NCBI GenBank assembly: GCA_903870275.1
Contig: CAIQCK010000028.1
Location: forward strand, 1-33,537
Source of the DNA: an uncultured bacterium
GTDB taxonomy: Bacteria > Verrucomicrobiota > Verrucomicrobiia > CAIQCK01
Direction of reading: 5' to 3'
DNA length: 33,537 nt
Shown here: positions 1 to 7,541 of the stretch, piece after piece
Layout: every line of letters begins with the position of its first letter
Position numbering within the stretch: position 1 is the stretch's first letter
Program-made: the position numbers and the translations under genes
Notes under the pieces: generated by a model
What the model saw: only the letters and a program-made list of their open reading frames with translations
What the model was told of the DNA's origin: nothing
The model's database searches: none

Positions 1-770
1 GGCTGGAGCTTTACGGGCATGCGCGGACGGCGATGGAGACGCGGGAGGCGAGGGAAGAGGAGGAGCGCCGCCGGGCGTCGGTGCTGCCGTCGGGGGAATC
101 GGTGGAGCGGATCCTGCGGTATGAGGGCGCGCTGGACCGGCAATTGTTCCGGCTGCTGCGGCAACTGGAGCGGTGGCAGCGGATGCGGATGGCGGGGAAA
201 ATGCCGAGGCCGGCGGCAGAGGACGAGGCCGCGAGGATGAAATGGGATGCGGTGGAAGAACGCGGGCCGGATGAATGTGGGAGGGGTCTCAGCGCCTTGG
301 CCGCCGGAGCATCGGGCGAGTGGGCGGATGAAGATCGCATGGCGGATGTTGACGCGGCTTCGGGCGTTCGCGAGCGGGACGCTGAGGACGCTCCCGTAGT
401 CAAGGAGTCATTCCGCCGTTCAAGGAAGCCGGGATTGGGCAGAAAGACTGTGGTCGGGAACCGGAGCGAGCGGCGGGAACGGGCAGCCACCGACTTGCGT
501 CCGGCGGCCACCGACTTGCGTCGGCGGCTACGGGCGGCGGATCCGGACGAAGCAGCCGCGTCACGGAATGACGCGGCTGCAATAACGAAGCCAAATGATG
601 GCGGCAGCGCGGATGCGGAAACGGCGGTTTCCAATGGAAATATGGATGTTTCGGGTGGCAGCCGTCCCGCGAACACAACGCAAATTTGCGAAACGAAGCC
701 AAATGATGCCGGGGGCGAGACTGCGTCCCCGGACTGCGAGCCCGGAGGTTCTTTGACAACGACATCATAA
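1..770 (+). CDS. 3' part of a low-complexity hypothetical protein
   Basis: The frame is open from the left edge (an in-frame codon starts at 3) to the TAA at 768-770, so the gene begins outside the window; the ATG at 33 is internal or an alternative start. The recognisable part is a helical segment reading RYEGALDRQLFRLLRQLERW (about residues 29-48 counted from the ATG at 33). This resembles the C-terminal region of short hypothetical proteins that I recall as common in Planctomycetes, Verrucomicrobia and Acidobacteria, whose function is unknown. After it the protein becomes low-complexity and seems built from repeats: AATDLR twice in tandem (DNA 486-501 and 507-522), an in-frame palindrome (552-580) and TKPND-like motifs twice (585-596, 693-704). 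The C-terminal half may be accreted repeat DNA that happens to stay open. I cannot assign a function. Confidence 0.5.
   Translation, partial: LELYGHARTAMETREAREEEERRRASVLPSGESVERILRYEGALDRQLFRLLRQLERWQRMRMAGKMPRPAAEDEAARMKWDAVEERGPDECGRGLSALAAGASGEWADEDRMADVDAASGVRERDAEDAPVVKESFRRSRKPGLGRKTVVGNRSERRERAATDLRPAATDLRRRLRAADPDEAAASRNDAAAITKPNDGGSADAETAVSNGNMDVSGGSRPANTTQICETKPNDAGGETASPDCEPGGSLTTTS
552..580. repeat. Perfect 11-bp inverted repeat inside the partial gene
   Basis: Arms at 552-562 (GCAGCCGCGTC) and 570-580 (GACGCGGCTGC) are exact reverse complements around a 7-nt loop. In the reading frame it codes for AAASRNDAAA. The compact hairpin resembles a REP-type dispersed element, but only one copy is present in this window. 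Confidence 0.6.
584..708 (+). repeat. Two copies of a TKPND-coding 17-bp repeat
   Basis: The same 17 bases (AACGAAGCCAAATGATG) occur at 584-600 and 692-708, exactly 108 bp apart, so both are read in the same frame as TKPND. The core ACGAA(G/C)CCAAAT recurs three times at 14711-14913. A perfect 12-bp palindrome, CGCAAATTTGCG, sits just before the second copy at 679-690. Confidence 0.65.
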
Positions 771-861
771 ATGGTGGGCGACAAGAAGCGAAACCAGGAC
801 GGAACCCGCTCGCGCGCTACATCTTGCGCGGCGGGGGCGGTTTCGGATAGTTTGGCGGCGG

Positions 862-1077
862 ATGAGCGATATCGGAAAAATGCTGGTGCTGGCCGGGCTG
901 GCCATGGCGGGCGTGGGCGCGCTGTTGTGGCTGGGGCCTAAAGTGCCATGGCTGGGGCGGCTGCCGGGAGACATCTCGGTGGAGCGGCCCAATTTCCGCT
1001 TTTACTTTCCGCTGACCACCTGCATCATGGTGAGTCTGCTGCTGACGCTGCTGGCGTGGTTGTTCCACCGGCGTTGA
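862..1077 (+). CDS. DUF2905 family small membrane protein
   Basis: 71 residues with two hydrophobic helices, roughly residues 6-24 and 50-68, separated by a short segment containing LGRLPGDISVERPNF. That LPGDI element followed by a second helix is typical of DUF2905 proteins, which are small predicted inner-membrane proteins of unknown function. The length fits the family. The permease gene starts 24 bp downstream on the same strand, so the two may be co-transcribed. The family call rests on recognition of the motif and topology; nothing here indicates a biochemical role. Confidence 0.75.
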   Translation: MSDIGKMLVLAGLAMAGVGALLWLGPKVPWLGRLPGDISVERPNFRFYFPLTTCIMVSLLLTLLAWLFHRR

Positions 1078-1101
1078 GCGGCGACGGACAACGATTCCAT
1101 C

Positions 1102-2949
1102 ATGGCAACACTTGGCATCCGCCGGCCGCGCAACGTAAACTGGTTGCGCGCGGCGGCCATTCTTTACGGCGACCTGGGCACGAGCAAGGCCTACGTCGTT
1201 GGCATCGCCTTTGCCCTGGCGGGCTACGCCAGTTTCGGGCCGGTGATGGCGGTGTGCGCGCTGACCCTGGTGGTGGGGTTCAACTACAGCCGCGTCTGCA
1301 AATACTATCCCGACGGCGGCGGCGTCTATACCAGCGCGAAGGCGCACTCGAAGTGGCTGGCGCTCATCGGGGCGCTGCTGCTGTGCGCGGACTACATCGT
1401 GACGGCGTCGCTGAGCTGCCTGGACGCCTTTCATTACCTCGGCGTGGCCAATCCCGAACGCTGGGCCATCCTGACGATCTTCTTCATCGGCATGTTGAAC
1501 TTCTTCGGGCCGAAACACACCGGCACCCTGGCGTTCCTGCTGGCCGTGCCAACTTTGGTCGTGGTGCTGGCGCTGACAGCGGCCTCCGTGCCGCATTTGG
1601 GCCAGGCGGTGCATCACATGCAACCGCAGGCGGGCGGCTGGACGCACACGTGGACGATTTTCGTCGGCTTGATGCTGACGCTTTCAGGCATTGAGACGAT
1701 TGCGAACATGACCGGTGTGATGGAGATGGACAGCCGCGGCAAGGGCGAGCCGTCCATCAACCCCACGGTGCAAAAAACCATCTGGCCGGTGATCATCGAG
1801 GTGTGCCTGCTGACGGCGCTGCTGGCGCTGGCGATGAACGCGCTGCCGGGATTGACCTTCCGATCGGAAACGCACGCCCACGGCATCGAGCAGCATGTGG
1901 TGGCGGCGGACTACGAGACCAACCCGCAACACAACGAGTTGGAAGCCTCGATGCTGCGTTACATGGGCGAGATGTTTGTGGGGCCGTGGTTCGGCTGGGT
2001 GGTGAGCATCGTGTTCGGACTGCTGCTGTTGTCGGCGACCAACACCGCCATCGTCGGCACCGTCAGCGTGTTGTTCGTCATGGCGCGCGACCAGGAACTG
2101 CCGTGGCTGTTCGCCAGCTTGAACCGTTTCGGCGTCCCGTGGCTGGCGCTGATGGTGGCGTGGATTGTGCCCATGCTGGTGCTGGACGCGATCAGCGACT
2201 TGCAAGGGCTGGCGGCGCTGTATGCCATCGGCGTGGTGGGCGCGATCACGGTTTTCCTCGGCTCGTCGGGGTTCAATTTCAAGCTGCCGATGAAACACTG
2301 GGAACGCTGGCTGTTGATCGGCTCCAGCGCGGTGCTGGCGGGCGTGTGGGTGACCATCGGCATCACCAAGCCGTATGCGCTGGTGTTTGCGCTGCTGGTC
2401 GTCGGCATCGGGTTGTTGTGCACCACGAAGCTGGTCAAAGGGCCGGCGCCCGCGCCGTCGGTGCTGGGCGCGCTCGAAGAGTCGGGCGAAATCACAACCG
2501 TGTTGGAGCCGGTCATGCCGACGGGCGACACCGCGCCGGCGGCGGCGGAAGGCGCGATCCTGGTCGCGGCGCGCGGCGTGACGGATGTGCTGAGATTTGC
2601 CATCGAAGAAGCCGCGTTGCGCCGGTGTGTGCTTTACGTGCTCTACGTCCGCGAGATCGCGGTACAAATCCCGACGGAATCCCACTGGCGCGACGACAAG
2701 GACGCCGTGGAAATTTTCAAGGCGGCCCGTGAGGCCGGCGCCCGGCGCGGCGTGCACGTGCTGCCCGTCTATACGACCAGCGACAATCCCGCGCCGATCA
2801 TCCTGGATCTGGCCGCGACGGTGGGTGTGGAGTATTTGATTTTGGGCGGCACGCATCGCAGCCGGTTCGTCAACCTTCTCAAGGGCGACGTGATCGGCGA
2901 GGTGGCGCGCCAGTTGCCGTCGAACATCCACCTGCTGATCTTCGGCTGA
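1102..2949 (+). CDS. APC-superfamily permease with C-terminal UspA-like domain
   Basis: 615 residues. Residues 1 to about 450 form a multi-pass membrane protein of the amino acid-polyamine-organocation type, with an N-terminal glycine-rich helix (AAILYGDLGTSKAY) and about 12 predicted segments. A linker of about 35 residues leads to a soluble domain from about residue 480 that resembles UspA: GAILVAARG at the first strand, and GGTHRSRFVNLLKGDV near the end. In canonical ATP-binding UspA domains the last motif is GxxG followed by nine residues and GS; here the second Gly position is His and the final Ser is Asp, so nucleotide binding may be lost or altered. The substrate cannot be told from sequence. 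It converges with glnK, with a strong hairpin between them. Confidence 0.8.
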   Translation: MATLGIRRPRNVNWLRAAAILYGDLGTSKAYVVGIAFALAGYASFGPVMAVCALTLVVGFNYSRVCKYYPDGGGVYTSAKAHSKWLALIGALLLCADYIVTASLSCLDAFHYLGVANPERWAILTIFFIGMLNFFGPKHTGTLAFLLAVPTLVVVLALTAASVPHLGQAVHHMQPQAGGWTHTWTIFVGLMLTLSGIETIANMTGVMEMDSRGKGEPSINPTVQKTIWPVIIEVCLLTALLALAMNALPGLTFRSETHAHGIEQHVVAADYETNPQHNELEASMLRYMGEMFVGPWFGWVVSIVFGLLLLSATNTAIVGTVSVLFVMARDQELPWLFASLNRFGVPWLALMVAWIVPMLVLDAISDLQGLAALYAIGVVGAITVFLGSSGFNFKLPMKHWERWLLIGSSAVLAGVWVTIGITKPYALVFALLVVGIGLLCTTKLVKGPAPAPSVLGALEESGEITTVLEPVMPTGDTAPAAAEGAILVAARGVTDVLRFAIEEAALRRCVLYVLYVREIAVQIPTESHWRDDKDAVEIFKAAREAGARRGVHVLPVYTTSDNPAPIILDLAATVGVEYLILGGTHRSRFVNLLKGDVIGEVARQLPSNIHLLIFG

Positions 2950-2990
2950 GCAAACGCCGCAGCCGATGTCCGGCCCACGACGCGCTTCGG

Positions 2991-3030
2991 AAAAAAAAGA
3001 AGTGGCGTCCCGGCCGCGGGACGCCACTTC
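2991..3030 (-). terminator. Intrinsic terminator of amtB-glnK
   Basis: Perfect 14-bp arms, 2999-3012 (GAAGTGGCGTCCCG) and 3017-3030, surround a 4-nt loop. On the minus strand the hairpin is followed by eight T residues (the A run at 2991-2998), the classic rho-independent layout about 50 bp past the glnK stop. The hairpin may also stop plus-strand transcripts from the permease, though no long T run follows on that side. Confidence 0.9.
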
Positions 3031-3080
3031 ATAATGGTTTGAGGTCTGGCCCGGCGGCGCGAGGCCGCCGGCGATCCGGA

Positions 3081-3452
<372 letters not shown>

Positions 3453-4982
3453 TTAGATCAAGTTGTAACCTTCTTCGCCGTGATCGGTGATGTCCAGTCC
3501 CTCGCGCTCTTGATCCGTCGCGGGACGCAGGCCAATCACTGCCTTTACCGTATAAGCGATAATCGTCGTGCCGACAACTGCCAAAACGAGGGTCAGGCCC
3601 ATGGCCTTGAGTTGCTCCAACCAGAGCGTATGGCCGACGACGTCTTTCAGGTTGGTCGCCAGGTTGGAATTGACGTCCAGCACGGCCAGCACGCCGGTCA
3701 GGAACGCGCCCAGTGTGCCGCCGACCGCGTGCACGCCGAAGGTGTCCAGCGCGTCGTCATATCCGAACCACTCCTTGAGCTTCCAGACCGCCACGAACGG
3801 GATCAGGCCCGCCGCGATGCCGATGATGACAGCGCCGTTGGTGTTCACGAAGCCGCACGCGGGCGTAATCACCACCAGGCCCGCCACTGCGCCCGAACAG
3901 AAACCGAGCACGCTGGGTCTGCCGCGGACTATCCATTCCGCCATGCCCCACACGAAACTGGCGACGGCCGTCGCCATCGTCGTGGTGGTGAACGCGTTGG
4001 CGGCGATGCCGTCCGCGCCCACCGCGCTGCCGGCGTTGAACCCATACCAGCCCACCCACAACATGCCGGTACCCACCATGCAAAGCACCATGCTGTGCGG
4101 CGGCATCTTTTCCTTTCCGAAACCGATGCGCGGGCCGATGATCAAGCACAGGATCAGCGCCGACCAGCCGCTCGACATGTGCACCACCGTGCCGCCTGCG
4201 AAATCAATCGCCTTGATGCCCGCCTTCGCGTTCCAGACGCCGTTCATCAAGCCGTCGATGCCCCACACCATGTGTGCGAGCGGGAAATACACCACGAACA
4301 TCCAGAGCGTCACGAACGCCAGCACCGCCGAGAATTTCATCCGCTCGGCAATCGCGCCGACGATCAGCGCGGGCGTGATGATCGCGAACATGAGCTGATA
4401 CATCGAGAAGACGTTGTGCGAGACCCAGTAGGAATAATCCGTGTTCGGGGCCGAATCCACGCCCTTGAGGAACGCGAATTTGCACCAACTGCCCATGAAC
4501 GGGTTGCCGGAGGCAAACGTGATGCTATAGCCGCAAATCCACCACAGGATCGTCACCAATCCGGCGATGCCCAGGCATTGCGCCAGCACCGACAACACGT
4601 TTTTCTTGCGCACGAGGCCGCCGTAAAACAGCGCCAGGCCCGGCAGCGTCATGAACAGCACCAGCGCCGTGCTGGTCATTTGCCAGGCGTTGTGACCGGG
4701 GCCGGAAGTCGCCGAGGTCGGCGTCACCAAGCCGTCGGGGATGGTCGGATTGCCGTCCTTGTCCTTCGGGCCGGTCTTCAGCGCAGTCGTGGGATCACCG
4801 TTGGTGACGTATGCTTCCAACGACGCAATGCGTTGCTCCAGCGTCGGCTCGGGTTTCTTCGGAGCGGCCGTCGTGGCGTCCGCAGCGCACGACCAACTGG
4901 CCGCGCCCACCAACAGAGCCGCCAGACTGCTGCCAAGCAGCATTCGTTTGGCCATGACTCGAGTTAGACTGGATAATTTCAT
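3453..4982 (-). CDS. amtB: Ammonium transporter AmtB
   Basis: 509 residues from the chosen ATG at 4982, which has an AGGA ribosome site just upstream and begins with a signal peptide (MKLSSLTRVMAKRMLLG, cleavage probably near SCA-AD at about 33). The frame is open to an ATG at 5111, but that lies upstream of the sigma-54 promoter and would add non-conserved residues. Residues 34-95 form an extracytoplasmic extension with a short coiled-coil stretch (LEQRIASLEAYV). The Amt core follows (about 100-500), including LPGLALFYGGLVRKKN and the twin pore histidines His268 (VVHMSSG) and His418 (GVHAVGG). The C-terminal tail (EGLDITDHGEEGYN) is the conserved cytoplasmic region that contacts GlnK. Pairing with glnK supports nitrogen-scavenging function. 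Confidence 0.95.
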   Translation of the reverse strand: MKLSSLTRVMAKRMLLGSSLAALLVGAASWSCAADATTAAPKKPEPTLEQRIASLEAYVTNGDPTTALKTGPKDKDGNPTIPDGLVTPTSATSGPGHNAWQMTSTALVLFMTLPGLALFYGGLVRKKNVLSVLAQCLGIAGLVTILWWICGYSITFASGNPFMGSWCKFAFLKGVDSAPNTDYSYWVSHNVFSMYQLMFAIITPALIVGAIAERMKFSAVLAFVTLWMFVVYFPLAHMVWGIDGLMNGVWNAKAGIKAIDFAGGTVVHMSSGWSALILCLIIGPRIGFGKEKMPPHSMVLCMVGTGMLWVGWYGFNAGSAVGADGIAANAFTTTTMATAVASFVWGMAEWIVRGRPSVLGFCSGAVAGLVVITPACGFVNTNGAVIIGIAAGLIPFVAVWKLKEWFGYDDALDTFGVHAVGGTLGAFLTGVLAVLDVNSNLATNLKDVVGHTLWLEQLKAMGLTLVLAVVGTTIIAYTVKAVIGLRPATDQEREGLDITDHGEEGYNLI

Positions 4983-5090
4983 TGGATTCCTCGCTTTGCA
5001 ATCGGGCGCGTCACTCGCACCCGTGTTCACCTTTTTTCTCGTTTGAGTTTCGTTACCTAAACATACCGATTCTGCTATGGCAAATGGGTG

Positions 5091-5107
5091 AGCAATGCAG
5101 GTGCCAA
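5091..5107 (-). promoter_or_regulatory. Sigma-54 (RpoN) promoter of amtB-glnK
   Basis: Read on the minus strand the site is TTGGCACCTGCATTGCT, with -24 TTGGCAC at 5107-5101 and -12 TTGCT at 5095-5091. The invariant GG and GC dinucleotides are separated by exactly 10 nt, as sigma-54 requires. Transcription would start near 5080 and give a leader of about 100 nt before the amtB ATG at 4982. I did not find a convincing NtrC site nearby. Confidence 0.85.
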
Positions 5108-5180
5108 CCACATCGCGCTTGCCGGACCGCTGCGGGCTGGCGAAATTTGCGCGGGATGGCTAAAAGAGAAGGCACAGGTG

Positions 5181-6245
5181 ATGAAAACCGCAAACTTCGA
5201 CTACGCGCTGCCACCCGAACTGATCGCGCAACAACCGTTGCCCGACCGCGACGGCGCGCGCATGCTCGTGCTGGACCGCGTGGGCGGCGGCATCCATCAT
5301 AAACAATTCACCGCGTTCCCCGAACACCTGCGGCCCGGCGAGGTGCTCGTTCTTAACGACACCAAAGTCATTCCCGCCCGGCTCATCGGCCGCAAACCCT
5401 CCGGTGGCGAGGTCAAGCTGTTGTTGGTCGAAGCGCTCTCTGCTTCCCGGTGGTTGGCGCTCGCCCGACCCGCGAAACGACTCCGGGAAGGCACCGAAAT
5501 TGTCTTCGCCGAATCTCCAATCTCCAATCTCCAATCTCCAAAACCGGAACCGCTCCGCGCCACCGTCGAAGCCAAACGCGATGGCGGCGAAATCGTCGTC
5601 CGTTTCACGGGGACCGACGATCTCTTCGCCGCGCTGCAACGCGTCGGCCACGTGCCGCTGCCGCCTTATATCCGCCATGGCGAAGATGCTCCCGCGGATC
5701 GTGAGCGTTACCAGACCGTCTTCGCGCGCCAGCCGGGCGCCGTCGCCGCGCCGACGGCCGGCCTGCACTTCACGGCGCGCACGTTCGAGGCGCTGGCCCG
5801 GCGCGGGGTGCTGGTGCATCGGCTCACCCTTCACGTCGGCCCCGGCACGTTCAAGCCGGTTGCCACCGACGAGATTGAGCAGCACACCATGCACATCGAG
5901 CGGTTCGACATCCCGCCCGACACCGCCGCCGCCGTCAACGCCGCCAAACGCGACGGCCGCCGCGTCGTCTGCGTCGGCACCACCACCGTCCGCGCGCTCG
6001 AATCCGTCGCCGACGCCGACGGCCTCGTGCGCGCCGGCGCGGGCGAAACCGACATCTTCATCTACCCGCCCTATTCATTTCGCGTCGCCGACGCGCTGTT
6101 GACCAACTTCCATCTCCCGTGCTCGACGCTGTTGATGCTGGTTTGCGCTTTCGCCGGGCAGGAGCCGGCGTTGCGCGCCTACGCCGAAGCCATCCGGGAG
6201 CGTTACCGGTTTTACAGTTATGGGGATTGCATGTTAATTGTGTGA
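5181..6245 (+). CDS. queA: S-adenosylmethionine:tRNA ribosyltransferase-isomerase
   Basis: 354 residues from the ATG at 5181, the usual QueA length. QueA transfers and isomerises the ribosyl part of SAM onto 7-aminomethyl-7-deazaguanine in tRNA, forming epoxyqueuosine. Family hallmarks are FDYALPPELIAQQPLPDRD at the N-terminus, LVLNDTKVIPARLIG near residue 55, AAPTAGLHFT in the middle, HVGPGTFKPV, and LLTNFHLPCSTLLMLV near the C-terminus. An earlier in-frame start at 5088 would place the N-terminus within the amtB promoter and is not needed. A heptamer repeat tract encoding SPISNLQSP (about residues 111-120) interrupts an otherwise standard sequence. A reductase gene lies downstream, after a second heptamer array. 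Confidence 0.95.
   Translation: MKTANFDYALPPELIAQQPLPDRDGARMLVLDRVGGGIHHKQFTAFPEHLRPGEVLVLNDTKVIPARLIGRKPSGGEVKLLLVEALSASRWLALARPAKRLREGTEIVFAESPISNLQSPKPEPLRATVEAKRDGGEIVVRFTGTDDLFAALQRVGHVPLPPYIRHGEDAPADRERYQTVFARQPGAVAAPTAGLHFTARTFEALARRGVLVHRLTLHVGPGTFKPVATDEIEQHTMHIERFDIPPDTAAAVNAAKRDGRRVVCVGTTTVRALESVADADGLVRAGAGETDIFIYPPYSFRVADALLTNFHLPCSTLLMLVCAFAGQEPALRAYAEAIRERYRFYSYGDCMLIV
5511..5538 (+). repeat. Four 7-bp repeats inside queA
   Basis: Four head-to-tail units, GAATCTC then CAATCTC three times, lie in the coding frame and give SPISNLQSP. Twenty-eight bases is not a multiple of three, so gain or loss of one unit would shift the queA frame, while three units would keep it. The unit matches the SAATYWC consensus of the array at 6249-6382. 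Confidence 0.85.
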
Positions 6246-6248
6246 CAC

Positions 6249-6382
6249 GTAATTGGTAATTCGTGATTCGTGACTCGTGGGTTGAACGCAAGCAACACCA
6301 GTCACAACTCGCGAATTACCAATTACCAATTACCAATTACCAATTACCAATTACCAATTACCAATTACCAATCACGAATCAC
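6249..6382. repeat. Heptamer array in two opposite orientations upstream of the reductase gene
   Basis: The right block (6313-6382) has ten units: GAATTAC, seven CAATTAC, CAATCAC and GAATCAC. The left block (6249-6276) has four units of the same family inverted (GTAATTG, GTAATTC, GTGATTC, GTGACTC). The 36 bp between the blocks are not repetitive. The whole forms an imperfect hairpin that ends 6 bp before the ATG at 6389, in the place where a ribosome-binding site would be expected; I see no Shine-Dalgarno sequence. Confidence 0.9.
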
Positions 6383-6388
6383 CAAACC

Positions 6389-7099
6389 ATGAAACGCCCC
6401 TTTGTCTTCCTCAACATGGCCATGACGCTCGACGGCAAGACCTCTACCATCGAGCGGCAACCGACCGATTGGACGAGCAAAGCCGACAAGCAACACCTGA
6501 TCAAACTTCGCGCCACCGCCGACGCCGTCATGGTCGGCGCGCGCACCGCCGAGACCGACCGCACCAGCCTCGCCGTTCCCAACGAGCGGCTCCAGCGGGC
6601 GCGCATCCGCCGCGGCCAGCCGCCGCATCCGCTGCGCGTGATCGTCAGCGGCAACGGCTCCTTTCGCGAGACCATCCGCGTGTTCGAGCGGCGGGTGTCT
6701 CCGATTCTGATTTTCGCGTCGCGCCGCGCGTCGCGGGCCAAACTCGACCGGCTGGCGCGTTTGCCGGACGTGCATGTTTACATCGTCGGCGAGCGGGACG
6801 TGAGCGTGCCGTTGATGCTCGACATTCTGGCGCGCGACTGGAAGGTGAAGCGGCTGCTGGGCGAAGGCGGCGCGGGCCTGAACTGGTCGTTGTTCGCCGC
6901 GCGCGCGGTGGACGAAGTGTTTGTCACGCTTTGCCCGCGCGTCTTCGGCGGCGCGACCGCGCCGACGCTGGCGGACGGCACGGGCTTCCCGCGCAAGCTG
7001 GTCCTCAACGCAAAACTGCTGCGTTGCGAGCGCCACGGGCAGGAGTTGTTTCTGAGATACCGGATTGAGTCACCGTCCAAGCCCAATCGCCGCCGTTGA
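6389..7099 (+). CDS. RibD C-terminal-type pyrimidine reductase
   Basis: 236 residues from the ATG at 6389 (the frame is open further upstream through the heptamer array, which I regard as non-coding). The N-terminus RPFVFLNMAMTLDGKTS is the standard start of the RibD C-terminal/dihydrofolate reductase-like fold. VMVGARTAETDRTSL supplies the NADPH-binding region, and LLGEGGAGLNWSLFAARAVDEV and FGGATAPTLADGTGF are the later family motifs. In riboflavin synthesis this domain reduces the ribosylamino group with NADPH. There is no deaminase domain, so this is a stand-alone reductase, either part of a split RibD or a paralogue acting on another substrate. It converges with the RsbW-like gene. Confidence 0.8.
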   Translation: MKRPFVFLNMAMTLDGKTSTIERQPTDWTSKADKQHLIKLRATADAVMVGARTAETDRTSLAVPNERLQRARIRRGQPPHPLRVIVSGNGSFRETIRVFERRVSPILIFASRRASRAKLDRLARLPDVHVYIVGERDVSVPLMLDILARDWKVKRLLGEGGAGLNWSLFAARAVDEVFVTLCPRVFGGATAPTLADGTGFPRKLVLNAKLLRCERHGQELFLRYRIESPSKPNRRR

Positions 7100-7136
7100 G
7101 TAACGCGGCGTTGTCCTGTCTTGCCGGCCGGCAGGT

Positions 7137-7541
7137 TCAGCGGCGTCGTTTGAGAAGGCGCAGTTCGGTGCCGGTGGGGAAATTGGTGTTGTATTCCACC
7201 TCGTCGAATGTCTGGCGGATGAGAAAGCATCCGAGTCCGCCGGGACGCACATCGTCGAGGTCGCGCGATTTGAGGCACGCCGGGTCCACCTGCCGGCCGT
7301 AGTCGCGCAGGCGAAACTCGACGGCGTCGGGGGAGACCGTGGCACTGATGATGATGTCCTGCGAGGTGTCGCCGCTGTAAGCGTGGCGCATGATGTTGGC
7401 GCAAGCTTCGTTCACCGCGAGCGTCAGGTGGAACGTCGTTTGTTCCTCGAAGCACACCTCGGCGGCGACGCTGCGGACAAACGTCCGCACCTCGGCCAGG
7501 TGGCGCGGGTCGCTTTTGATGGTGAGCGGCGGCGGCGTCAT
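7137..7541 (-). CDS. RsbW-type ATPase / serine kinase (anti-sigma-factor family)
   Basis: 134 residues of the HATPase_c_2 type. The N box is LAVNEACANIMRHAY with Glu45 and Asn49, the G1 box is RDYG (Asp80, Gly82) and the glycine lid is GGLGCFLIRQTFDEVEY from about residue 101. In partner switching, such proteins phosphorylate a serine on a STAS antagonist and bind either that antagonist or a sigma factor. It is the last gene of the six-gene operon; its ATG overlaps the stop of the phosphatase gene by 4 bp (7538-7541), so the two are translationally coupled. No sigma factor is encoded nearby, which suggests the STAS protein of this operon (11658-11999) as partner. Confidence 0.85.
   Translation of the reverse strand: MTPPPLTIKSDPRHLAEVRTFVRSVAAEVCFEEQTTFHLTLAVNEACANIMRHAYSGDTSQDIIISATVSPDAVEFRLRDYGRQVDPACLKSRDLDDVRPGGLGCFLIRQTFDEVEYNTNFPTGTELRLLKRRR

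Noticed and set aside
4983..5111. Longer N-terminus of amtB starting at 5111
   Set aside because: It starts upstream of the sigma-54 promoter, and the 4982 start has a ribosome site and a signal peptide.
5150..5165. Near-palindrome GCGAAATTTGCGC region as an NtrC site for amtB
   Set aside because: It does not match the known NtrC half-site, and the position is not compelling.
6313..6382. The heptamer array as a CRISPR
   Set aside because: The units are contiguous with no spacers and are only 7 bp long.
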